64,000 nt of DNA from Strongyloides papillosus (Eukaryota; Nematoda; Chromadorea; Rhabditida; Strongyloididae), in the NCBI GenBank assembly GCA_005656395.1, contig SRSI01000043.1, positions 124,001 to 188,000 on the forward strand. The letters are read 5' to 3'. Position numbers and translations under genes: made by a program. Position 1 is the stretch's first letter. The number at the start of each line of letters is the position of its first letter. Shown piece by piece: positions 1-10,297 of this stretch. The notes under the pieces are model-generated. The model was given only the letters and a program-made list of their open reading frames with translations, was not told the DNA's origin and did not search any database.

Positions 1-22
1 TTATTTATTTTTTTGCTTGCAG

Positions 23-1191
23 ATGGCTTGAATGGAAAATATAATAATGAATCGATTGCAATTAAAAATATATATAATTTATTGAAGAAATGTAAACAAT
101 TAATTGGAGAAAAAAGGAAAGATTGCGAGTACGAAATTAGAATGTTTGGAAGATATGCTTTTGGTATATTATTTATAAAAAAGAGCAGAATAGAAAGTGA
201 GAAACATGGTGATTATATAGTAATAGAGGATATGATCAAAAGAATTAAGGAAGAATTTAGATTACTAATAAATAAAAGAATAAATATATTCGATAAAGAA
301 TCGAGAAATAATCTTTTGCAAAAACTTGATGAAATGGAATTCACAAGAAAATTTGACTACAATGATATTTCTAGCATACTGTTAATGGAAACTTGTTATA
401 AAGATATAGGAATATCAGAAAATAAAAGAATTGTAGAAGTTCTCAAAAATATTGAATCATTGTCAAAAATGAATCATACATATGGATCATGTGGTTACAA
501 CATTTTCAAACATGGAGACTATTTGAGTAATTTTGTTTATTTTAACGCAGTGTATATTCCTGAGTATAACATGTTTACCGTATCTTTTGATTCTTTGGTA
601 GAACCTTGGTTTAGTAGATATTTCCCATATGCACTTAATTATGGTAACATTGGATTTATTATTGCCCATGAGATTCTACATGCTTTTGATAATGTTCGTT
701 TCAAGAATATATATGGAAGGTATAAAAAAGGTGAATTAATATTAACTCATAAATCAGTTAAAAATTTTGAGGAAAAAATTGAATGTTTTGTTAAACAATA
801 CAGTGATCAAAAAGAAAGTATAACTATGAAAAATATAAATGGTTCATTAACATTATATGAAAATATTGCAGATAATGGTGGACTTAAAATTGCACATAGA
901 GCTTATATGAAGTATCTTCAAAATATTGGTGGTGAAGAACCTAAAGTACCTGGTTTCGAAGACTTCACTAGTGAACAATTATTTTTTATTAATAATGGTA
1001 GAACGTCTTGTGAACATAAAAGTAAAAATATAATAGAAAAACAAATAAATATTGATCCTCATGCTCCAATAGAAATACGGACCAATTTAGCTTTATCAAA
1101 TTATAAACCATTTTTAAATGCTTTTAATTGCAAATTTGACAGTAGAATGAATTCTGGAGATAAATGTGAAGTATGGAAAAAAAAACGCTAG
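23..1191 (+). CDS. M13 neprilysin-like peptidase, copy 1 (3' exon only)
   Basis: This is the second and last exon of a secreted M13 (neprilysin family) zinc metallopeptidase; exon 1 lies left of the window. The acceptor AG at 21-22 and the phase (one base of the codon from exon 1) match the four complete paralogues downstream. Seen: zinc motif HEILH followed by AFDN, the ENIADNGG motif that supplies the third zinc ligand, the DPHAPIEIR segment with the family's transition-state His and Arg, and the C-terminal CEVW ending typical of M13. The substrate-binding NAFY motif of the paralogues reads NAVY here. M13 enzymes cleave peptides on the N-side of hydrophobic residues. Activity is inferred from retained residues; the substrate is unknown. 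Confidence 0.85.
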
Positions 1192-1652
1192 ACGATTATA
1201 TATCTCCCATATTTTTATGCCATTTCTTTTATATTAAATAATTTTATATAGTCAGGAATTTAAATTTAAAAATGTATCCATAAAATAAAAAAGTTTAATT
1301 TTTTAATAAAAATGAAAAGTTAAAAAAGACATATTGTTTTTATATGTCTAATGGTGATAATATTGTTAAATGTTTTACAATAGTTAGATTTTATTTTAGC
1401 ATTTTTAAAAATCAAGATATTATTATAAAATTAAAGTTTATAATAAAAAATGAGCATATTATAAAAATTTAAAATTTTAATTTATATTTTTATATACAAA
1501 GAAATACAACAAGATATGTCGTTAAATAAAAAATTTATTATAATGTTTGAATAAATTTTACATGTTAAATGAATTTGTGTCTATTTTTCGTATATAATGA
1601 TAAGAAATTTCTCATGATTCTCAAAATTATAAAATCATTTGTTAAATTTACC

Positions 1653-3147
1653 ATGAATGTTTTTGTCTTGATTATTTATTATTTTGAACTTATTTCCGTA
1701 TCAAAAGGATCTGTTATAACAGGATTCATTTTTAAAAAAATACCAAAAATTTCAACAAAGTACGATCCAGAATTGACTTCTAAAAGTCTTCTAGAATATG
1801 TTGACTTTACTGTAGATCCATGTGATAATTTTTACAAGTTTGCCTGTGGTAAATGGATAAAAGATAAAGAAGAAAAAAGTAAAAATAAAACTAGTTTCTT
1901 TTATACTGATAGAGCAAAAAATTTTCAAAACTTCATTAAAGGTAATAGCTTTATTTGTATTTATTTATTTTCTTTTAGAAGCCTTGAATGGAAAATTTAA
2001 TAATGAATCGACTGCTATAAAAAATATTTACAATTTAAGAAAGAAATGTATTCAACTATCTGGAAAAAAAAAGAAAAATTGTGAATCGAAAATAAAGGAA
2101 TTTGGAAAGTATGCTTTTGGTGTATTATTTATAAAAAAAAGCAGAATAGAAAGAGAGAAACATGGTGATTATATTATATTAGAGAATATGATTAAAAGAA
2201 TTAAGGAAGAATTAAGATTGTTAATAGACGAAAAAGAAAATATATTCGATAAAGAATCAAAAGACAATATTTTGAAGAAACATGATGAAATGGAATTTAC
2301 AGAAAAATTTGATTTCAATGATATTTCTGGTGTATTGTTAATGGAAACTTGTTATAAAGATATAGGGATATCAGAAAGTGAAAATATTAAAGAAGTTCTT
2401 AAAAATATTGAATCATTGTCAAAATTGAATCATACCTTTAGGTCTTGTGGTTACAACATTTTTAAAGTTAATGAATATATAGATGATTTTGTTCATTCTA
2501 ATGCATTTTACTATTCTATACTTAACCTGTTTAGTATTTCTTCAAATTCTTTGGTAGAACCTTGGTTTAGTAGATATTTTTTACACGCTCTTAATTACGG
2601 TGTCATTGGAGTTACTATTGGTCATGAAATTGTACATGCTTTTGATAATGATCATTATAAACATATGTACGGAATGGATGGAAATGGTGAATTAATATTA
2701 ACTTCTAAATCAATAGGAAATTTTGAGAAAAAATTTGAATGTTTTGTTAAACAATACAGTGATCAAAAAGAAAGTATAACTATGAAAAATATTAATGGCT
2801 CATTAACATTATATGAAAATATTGCAGATAATGGTGGACTTAAAATTGCCCATAGAGCCTATATGAAGTATCTTCAAAATATTGGTGGTGAAGAACCTGA
2901 AGTTCCTGGTTTTGAGAATTTCACCAGTGAACAATTATTTTTTATCGGCAATGGTAGAACATTTTGTGAGCATGTTAGTAAAGAACACTTAGAAGATCAA
3001 ATAAATACTGATCCTCATACTCCAGCAGAAATACGCACCAACTTAGCTTTATCAAATTATAAACCATTTTTAAATGCTTTTAATTGCAAATTTGACAGTA
3101 GAATGAATTCTGGAGATAAATGTGAAGTCTGGAAAAAAAGACGCTAG
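1653..3147 (+). CDS. short secreted M13 neprilysin-like peptidase, copy 2
   Basis: Exons 1653-1941 and 1979-3147 with a 37-nt GT..AG intron; product 485 aa. Residues 1-19 form a signal peptide or short anchor. The M13 N-terminal hallmark DPCDNFYKFACG is at about 56-66, the NAFYYSILN substrate-binding strip is near 270, HEIVH is at 312-316, ENIAD at 376-380, and the protein ends in CEVW plus a short basic tail. Typical M13 proteins are about 700-780 aa. Here roughly 250 residues of the N-terminal (lid) domain are absent, yet all zinc and catalytic residues remain. An in-frame ATG at 1569 would add 28 residues, but the equivalent frame is broken in copy 3, so the ATG shared by all paralogues is preferred. 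Secreted peptidase role inferred; substrate unknown. Confidence 0.85.
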
Positions 3148-3468
3148 ACGTTCATATATCTCCTATCTTTTTATGCTATTTCTTTTATATTAAATAATTT
3201 TATATAATTAAGAATTTAAATTTAAAAATGTATCCATAAAATAAAAAAGTTTAATTTTGAAATATGTTAGATTTTGCATGAGACATAATTTATTTTAAAA
3301 TAGGATGCTATTTATAAAACAATAATTTGAATATTTAATTAAAATTAGCATCTAACAAAATACAAATAAAAAGTTTAAAAAAAAGACATATTCTTTTTAT
3401 ATGTCTAATGATGCTAATATTGTTGAATGTTTCACAGTAGTTAGGTTTTATTTTATCAATTTTAAAGA

Positions 3469-3490
3469 ATCATGAATCATGATTCATGAT
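3469..3490. repeat. 22-bp perfect palindrome in an M13 gene spacer
   Basis: Positions 3469-3490 read identically on both strands: ATCATGAATCA followed by its exact reverse complement. The equivalent position in the other three spacers has only a short AATCAnGAT-like core, so the palindrome arose in this spacer. No function is evident. Confidence 0.8.
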
Positions 3491-3725
3491 ATTATAATAA
3501 ATTTAAATTTTATAATAAAAAACTTGTTACATTATAAATGTTTAAAATTTATTTTATATTTTTATACACAAAAGAAATGCATTAAAATAGTCGTTGAATA
3601 AAAATTCGATTATAATGTTTGAATAAATTTTACATGTTAAATGAATCTCTGTCCACTTTGTTGTATATAATGATAAGAAATTTCTCGTGATTCTCAAAAA
3701 TTTAAAATCATTCGTTAAATTTACC

Positions 3726-5223
3726 ATGAATGTTTTTGTCTTGATTATTTATTATTTTGGACTTATTTCCGTATCAAACGGATCTGTTATAACAGGATTC
3801 ATTACTAAAAAAATACCAAAAATTTCAACAAAGTTCGATCCAGAATTGACTTCTAAAAGTCTTCATGAATATGTTGACTTTACTGTAGATCCATGTGATA
3901 ATTTTTACAAGTTTGCCTGTGGTACCTGGATAAACGATAAAGATAAAAAAAGCAAAAATGAAACGAGTTTTCACTATACTGATGGGAGAACAAATTTTGA
4001 AAATTTCATTAATGGTAGTACCTTTTTTCTGTATTTGTTAATTTCTTTCAGAGGCTATGAGTGGAAAATATAATAATGAATCGACTGCTGTTAACAATAT
4101 TTATAATTTGAGAAAGAAATGTTTTCAACTATCTGGAGAAAAAATTAAAAATTGTGAGTACGAAATTATGAAATTTGGAATATATGCTTTTGGTGCATTA
4201 TTTATAAAAAAGAACAGAATAGATAAAGAAAAACACGCTGTTTATGTCATAATAGATGATATGATTAAAAGAATGAAGGAAGAGTTTAGATTAATAATAA
4301 ATGAAAGAAGACATATGTTTGAGAAAGAGTCAAGAGACAATCTTTTGCATAAACTTGATGAAATTGAATTAACAAGAAAATTTGACATCATGGATATTTC
4401 TAACGTACCGTTAATGGAAACTTGTTATAAAGATGTAGGAATATCAGAAAATGATAGTATTGAAGAAGTTCTTAAAAATATTGAAATATTGTTAAAAAAG
4501 AATCATACTCCTGGAACTTGTAGTTACAACATTTTTAAGCATAAGAAATATTTAAATAGATTTATTCATTTTTATGCACTTTATTTTTTTATACTTAACG
4601 AGTTAAGTACTTCTTCAAATTCTCTGCTAGAACCATGGTTTAGTAGGCATTTTCCACACGCAATTAATTATGGTAGCATTGGATTTGGTATTGCTCACGA
4701 AATTCTACATGCTTTTGATAATGATCATTATAAACATATATACGGAAGGGATAAAAAAGGTCAATTAATATTAACTCATAAATCAGTAGAAAATTTTGAG
4801 AAAAAAATTGAATGCTTTGTTAAACAGTACGGTAATCAAAAAGAAAGTATAACTATGAAAAATATTAACGGCTCATTAACATTATATGAAAATATTGCAG
4901 ATATTGGTGGACTTAATATAGCTCATAGAGCTTATATGAAATATCTTCAAAGTATTGGCGGTAAAGAGCCTAAAGTTCCTGGTTTTGAGAATTTCACCAG
5001 TGAACAACTATTTTTTATTAGTAATGGTAGATCGTTTTGTGAACATAAAAGTAAAGACAAGTTAGAAAAACAAATAAATAGACTTCATACTCCAGTGGAA
5101 ATACGCATCAATTTAGCTTTATCAAATTATAAGCCATTCTCTAATGCTTTTAACTGCAAATCACATAGTGGAATGAATCCTGGAGATAAATGTGAAGTAT
5201 GGAAAAATCAAAAACAGAATTAG
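3726..5223 (+). CDS. short secreted M13 neprilysin-like peptidase, copy 3
   Basis: Exons 3726-4014 and 4052-5223 around a 37-nt intron; product 486 aa. It has the same layout as copy 2: signal peptide, DPCDNFYKFACG, shortened lid domain, HEILH plus AFDN, ENIADIGG (Asn replaced by Ile after the Asp), LHTPVEIR and the CEVW end. The substrate-binding strip that reads NAFY in copies 2, 4 and 5 reads YALY here. In M13 enzymes that Asn hydrogen-bonds the substrate backbone, so this copy may have altered or weakened activity (inference). The ATG used is the one common to all paralogues; the frame upstream contains a stop. Confidence 0.83.
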
Positions 5224-5681
5224 AAGTTTCTGTATCTTTTATCATGTTATCCTATTTCATTTACATTAAGTTATTTCTAAAAATAAAAGATTTGACTTTA
5301 AAAAAATTTGTAAAATAAGAAAGTTTAATTTGAAATACAAATGAAAAGTAAAAAAAAAGGTATATTCTTTTTATATATCTAAAGGTAATAATACTGTTGA
5401 ATGCTATACAATATTTGTTTTTTATTTTAGCATATTAAAGAATTACGGTATTATTAGAAATAAAAATTTTATAATAAAAAAATTAGTATAATATAAAAAT
5501 TTTAAATTTATATTTTTATATACAAAGAAATGCAATAAAATATATCATTGAATAAAAAGTTTGATTATAATGTTTGAATAAATTTTACATGTTAAATGAA
5601 TTTGCGTCCACTTTATTGTATATAAATGTTAAGATATTTTTTGTGATTCTCAAAATTATAAAATTATTTATTAAATTTATC

Positions 5682-7167
5682 ATGAATCGTTTTGTCTTGA
5701 TTCTTTATTGCTTTGAACTTATTTTCGTATCAAAAGGAATCATTACTAAAAAATTACCAAAAATTCCAACAAAGTACGATCCAGAATTGACTTCTAAAAG
5801 CCTTCGTGAGTATGTTGACTTTACTGTAGATCCATGTGATAATTTTTATAAATTTGCCTGTGGTAAATGGATAAAAAATAAAGAAGAAAAAAGTAAAAAT
5901 AAAACGAGTTTCTCATATTCTGATGGGACAACAAATTTCATTAACTTTATCAAAGGTAATACTTTTTTTTGTATTTATTTATTTCCTTTCAGATGCTGTA
6001 GAAGGAAAATATAATAACGAATCGATTGCAATAAAAAATATTTATAATTTAAGAAAGAAATGTTTTCAACTATCTGGAGAAAAAAAGATAAATTGTGAAT
6101 CGGAGATTAAAGAATTTGGAATATATGCTTTTGGTGTATTCTTTATAAAAAAAAGCATAATAAAAAGAAAGAAACATGGTGATTATATTATAATAGAAGA
6201 TATGATTAAAAGAATAAAAGGAGAATTTAGATCATTAATAGACGAAAAAGAAAATATATTCGATAAAGAATCGAGAGACAATCTTTTGAAGAAACTTGAT
6301 GAAATGGAATTTACAAGAAAATTGGACATCATTGATTTTTCTAGTGTATTGTTAATGGAAACATGTTATAAAGATATAGGGATATCAGAAAGCGACAGTA
6401 TTGAAGAAGTTCTTAAAAATATTGAAGCTAAGTCAAAAATGAATCATACCTACGGATCTTGTAGTTACAACATATTCCAACCTGAAAAATATTTATATGG
6501 TTTTGTTCTTTTTAATGCATTTTATTTTCCTGTACTTAACGTGTTTGGTACTTCATCAAATGCTTTAGTAGAGCCATGGTTTGATAGATATTTTTTACAC
6601 GCTCTTAATTATGGTGGCATTGGAGTTACTATTGGTCATGAAATTCTACATGCTTTTGATAATAATCATTATAAGCATATATACGGAAGGGATAAAAAAG
6701 GTCAATTAATATTAACTCATAAATCAATTGAAAATTTTGAGAAAAAAGTTGAATGTTTTGTTAAACAATACAGTGATCAAAAAGAAAGTATAACTATGAA
6801 AAATATAAATGGTTCATTAACATTATATGAAAATATTGCAGATAATGGTGGACTTAAAATTGCCCATAGAGCCTATATGAAGTATCTTCAAAGTATTGGT
6901 GGTGAAGAACTTAAAGTTTCTGGTTTTGAGAATTTCACCAGTGAACAACTATTTTTTATTAGTAATGGTAGAACGTCTTGTGAACATAAAAGTAAGGACC
7001 AATTAGAAAAACAAATTTATACTGATCCTCATGCTCCAGAAGAAATACGAATTAATTTAGCTTTATCAAATTATAAACCATTTTCTAATGCGTTTAACTG
7101 CAAATTACATAGTGGAATGAACCCTGGAGATAAATGTGAAGTATGGAAAAATCAAAAACATAATTAG
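5682..7167 (+). CDS. short secreted M13 neprilysin-like peptidase, copy 4
   Basis: Exons 5682-5955 and 5993-7167 around a 37-nt intron; product 482 aa. Five residues just after the signal peptide are missing relative to copies 2 and 3. DPCDNFYKFACG, NAFYFPVLN, HEILH plus AFDNN, ENIADNGG, the DPHAPEEIR segment and CEVW are all present, so every known M13 catalytic and zinc-binding residue is retained. The lid domain has the same internal shortening as in its neighbours. Most likely an active secreted peptidase; substrate not predictable. Confidence 0.85.
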
Positions 7168-7617
7168 AAATCTCTTTTTATATTATTTATTTTGTATTAA
7201 ATAGATTTTAATAATAAAATATTTACTTAAAAAATAAATTTATCAAATAAAAAATTTTAATTTTGGAATACAAAAGAAAAGTTAAAAAAAGATATACTCT
7301 TTTTATATGACTAAAAGTAATAACGTTGTTTAATGTTGTAAAATAATTAGCTTTTATTATAGCATTTATAAAAAATCACGATGTTATTATAAAATTAACC
7401 TTTATAATAAAAAGATGAGTTTATTATGAAAATTGAAATTTTAATTCATATTTTTATATACAAAGAAATGCAATAAAATATATCATTGAATAAAAAGTTT
7501 GATTATAATGTTTGAATAATTTTTACATGTTAAATGAATTTGCGTCCATTTTTTGTATATAATGATAAAAAATTTCTTATATTTTCCAAAATTTTAAAAT
7601 CATTCGTTAAATTTATC

Positions 7618-9096
7618 ATGAACATTTTTGTCTTGATTCTTTATTATTTTGGATTTATTTTCGTATCAAAAGGATTCGTTAGAAATAAATTAGGAAAGGT
7701 TACAACAAATTATGATTCAGAATTGACTTCTAAAAGTCTTCTAGAATACGTTGACTTAACTGCAGATCCATGTGATAATTTTTACAAGTTTGCTTGTGGT
7801 AAATGGATCAAAGATAAAGAAGAAAAAAGTAGAAATGAAACGAGTTTCTCATATTCTGATGGGACAACAAATTTTAAAAACTTTATTAATGGTAATATCT
7901 TTTTTGTATTTATTTATTTAATTTTAGAGGCCTTGGATGGAAGATATAATAATGAATCGATTGCTATAAAAAATATTTACAATTTAAAAAAGAAGTGTAT
8001 TCAACTATCTGGAGAAAAAAAGAAAAATTGTGAATCGGAAATTAGAGAATTTGGAAAATATGCTTTTGGTATATTATTTATAAAAAAGAACAGAATAGAA
8101 AGTGAGAAACATGGTGATTATATAGTATTAGAGGATATGATCAAGAGAATTAAAGGAGAATTTAGATTATTAATAAATGAAAAAAAGGATATATTTGATA
8201 AAGAATCAAGAGACAATCTTTTGAAGAAACTTGATGAAATGGAATTCACAAGAAAATTTGACTATAATGATATTTCTAGCGTACTGTTAATGGAAACATG
8301 TTATAAAGGTTTAGGGATATCAGAAAATGATAGTATTGAAGAAGTTCTAAAAAATATTAAATCATTGTCAAAAATGAATCATACATTTGGATCTTGTAGT
8401 TACAACATATTCCAACCTGAAAAATATTTAGGTCGTTTTGTTCTATTTAATGCATTTTATTATTATTATCATAACGTGTTTACTACGTCTTCGAATGCTT
8501 TAGTAGAGCCATGGTTTAGTAGATATTTTCCTCATGCAATTAATTATGGTAGCATTGGATTTATTATTGGTCATGAGATTCTACATGCTTTTGATAATAA
8601 AGCTTACAAATATATCTTTGGATTAGATGGGGTAGGTGAATTTATATTAACTCCTAAATCAATAGAAAATTTTGAGAAAAAAATTGAATGCTTTGTTAAA
8701 CAGTACGGTAATCAAAAAGAAAGAAAAACTATGAAAAATATAAACGGTACATTAACATTGTCTGAAAATATTCCGGATAATGGTGGACTTATAATTGCCC
8801 ATAGAGCTTATATGAAGTATCTTCAAAGTATTGGTGGTGAGGAACCTAGAGTTCCTGGTTTTGAGAAGTTTACCAGTGAACAACTATTTTTTATTGGTAA
8901 TGGTAGAACGCTTTGTGAATACGTTAGCAAGGACCAATTAGAAAAACAAATTAATACTGATCCTCATACTCCAGGAGAAATACGCACTAGTTTAGCTTTA
9001 TCAAATTATAAACCATTTTCTAATGCGTTTAACTGCAAATTACATAGTGGAATGAACCCTGGAGATAAATGTGAAGTATGGAAAAAAGGACGATAG
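7618..9096 (+). CDS. short secreted M13 neprilysin-like peptidase, copy 5
   Basis: Exons 7618-7891 and 7928-9096; spliced product 480 aa. The intron (7892-7927) is 36 nt instead of the 37 nt in copies 2-4 and contains no stop in the reading frame. An unspliced message would therefore give the same protein with 12 extra hydrophobic residues. HEILH plus AFDN and the C-terminal CEVW are intact. The third zinc-ligand motif reads ENIPDNGG (Ala to Pro, Glu and Asp kept). An in-frame ATG at 7534 exists, but the ATG at 7618 is the one shared by all copies. Last member of the array. Confidence 0.83.
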   Translation: MNIFVLILYYFGFIFVSKGFVRNKLGKVTTNYDSELTSKSLLEYVDLTADPCDNFYKFACGKWIKDKEEKSRNETSFSYSDGTTNFKNFINGNIFFVFIYLILEALDGRYNNESIAIKNIYNLKKKCIQLSGEKKKNCESEIREFGKYAFGILFIKKNRIESEKHGDYIVLEDMIKRIKGEFRLLINEKKDIFDKESRDNLLKKLDEMEFTRKFDYNDISSVLLMETCYKGLGISENDSIEEVLKNIKSLSKMNHTFGSCSYNIFQPEKYLGRFVLFNAFYYYYHNVFTTSSNALVEPWFSRYFPHAINYGSIGFIIGHEILHAFDNKAYKYIFGLDGVGEFILTPKSIENFEKKIECFVKQYGNQKERKTMKNINGTLTLSENIPDNGGLIIAHRAYMKYLQSIGGEEPRVPGFEKFTSEQLFFIGNGRTLCEYVSKDQLEKQINTDPHTPGEIRTSLALSNYKPFSNAFNCKLHSGMNPGDKCEVWKKGR

Positions 9097-10297
9097 AAGT
9101 TTTTATATCTTCAATCTTTTTATGCTATTTCTTTTATATTTAATAAGTTTTAATAATAAAAGATTTTATTTTAAATAAAGAGCGTATTTAAGTTTGTCCA
9201 ATATAAATAAAAGAAATATTTTTAATTATAGTAAAACATTAGAGTTAGACTGATATTTTGATAGGGAAAAATAAATTTGCGAAGTTTAAAAAATAACACT
9301 ACAATTGTTGTATTTTTAAGAATTAACTACAAATTATTACTGATGTAATCTGGATTTTGAGATATAAAATTATTTTTTTATAAACCACCCAGAGTTCATT
9401 CCTTTGCATGATATTTATTAACTTTCTATGATTCGGTATTGGATTTTTTTGTTTAAAAAATATTTGATTATAATTATTATTTGTCCGTTTTTCTTTGTAC
9501 CGGTCATTTTATGTAAAAATTAATGTTGTTTGTATTTTGAAACAAATAAGTTATTTGAAGTATCTTAGAAATTAAATGTTTATTTATCAATAATTTATTA
9601 TCATCATTAAGCATTGAAATTTATTAAGAAAGACATGATGAATAATAAAAATCATAAGATATGCTATCTATAATAAATTTTTATACTTACTTTTATATCA
9701 TTAAGAGGAAAATACTAAAAGAAGTAGATTATTAATGACCGAAGAAAATTAATAAAATGAAGATTTTTAATGTATAAAAGTTTGTTAATAAAAACATTTT
9801 ATAAAAAAAACAGTATACGATAAAATCAGTCATATTTATGGGTTCCCAAATGAATCTTAAAGAGTATAATTTTTCTTTATAACTATTTTCACGAATAACT
9901 ATAGTTTTTGTGATTCAGAAATATTGAAATCTGAAGATTGTCTATAGAAACAGTAGAAATACCATCATTCTTTGATCATGATATTAATAATGAGGTATGG
10001 GTTTAAGGATCAGTTGTGTCAAATGAGGTGGGTCAAGAAATAAAATTACTATTTTATTGGATTTCTCTAATAAATTTTTTTATAGAGGATTAAACAAAGT
10101 TTTTATCATTAAAATTTTGTTTTATCCTTGATAAATATTTATTTGTTATTTTTATCTTCGATAAAATAAAAAAAATTTTCAATTTATAAAATAAAACAAA
10201 ATGTAATTTTTATAACAAAGATATGTACTCGAAAATAGTGACTAATTAGTTTACTTGGAAAATGCATTTTTACAATATATTCATATTGAAATCTATA
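9097..10297. other. AT-rich spacer, no gene seen
   Basis: About 1.2 kb of low-complexity AT-rich DNA after the last peptidase copy. The first ~100 bp is still homologous to the 3' flanks of the other copies. I see no ORF, RNA gene or clear repeat in the rest. It probably holds the 3' ends of two convergent transcripts. Confidence 0.6.

Larger units (their letters stand above)
23..9096 (+). repeat. tandem array of five short M13 peptidase genes with conserved spacers
   Basis: Five head-to-tail copies with a period of about 2 kb. The spacers (1192-1652, 3148-3725, 5224-5681, 7168-7617) are also homologous. Each carries a conserved block ~85 bp before the likely start and, nearer the upstream gene, a short inverted repeat. 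The inverted repeat is AGACATAT..ATATGTCT at 1327-1349. It is intact in the second spacer near 3380 and mutated in the last two. The block before the starts holds upstream ATGs that remain in frame in only some copies. No other gene is seen in the spacers. Confidence 0.85.

Noticed and set aside
5923..5995. A longer frame upstream of M13 copy 4 exon 2 (starting MGQQISL..)
   Set aside because: It reads through the 37-nt intron in the wrong frame; the conserved signal-peptide exon in the other frame with GT..AG splicing matches all paralogues.
7534..7617. N-terminal extension of M13 copies 2 and 5 from an upstream ATG
   Set aside because: The same region has a stop in copy 3 and no in-frame ATG in copy 4; the downstream ATG is common to all and gives a proper signal peptide.
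9400..9420. A sequence resembling the M13 C-terminus on the minus strand near 9.4 kb
   Set aside because: Only a few codons look similar and no frame extends it; chance similarity.
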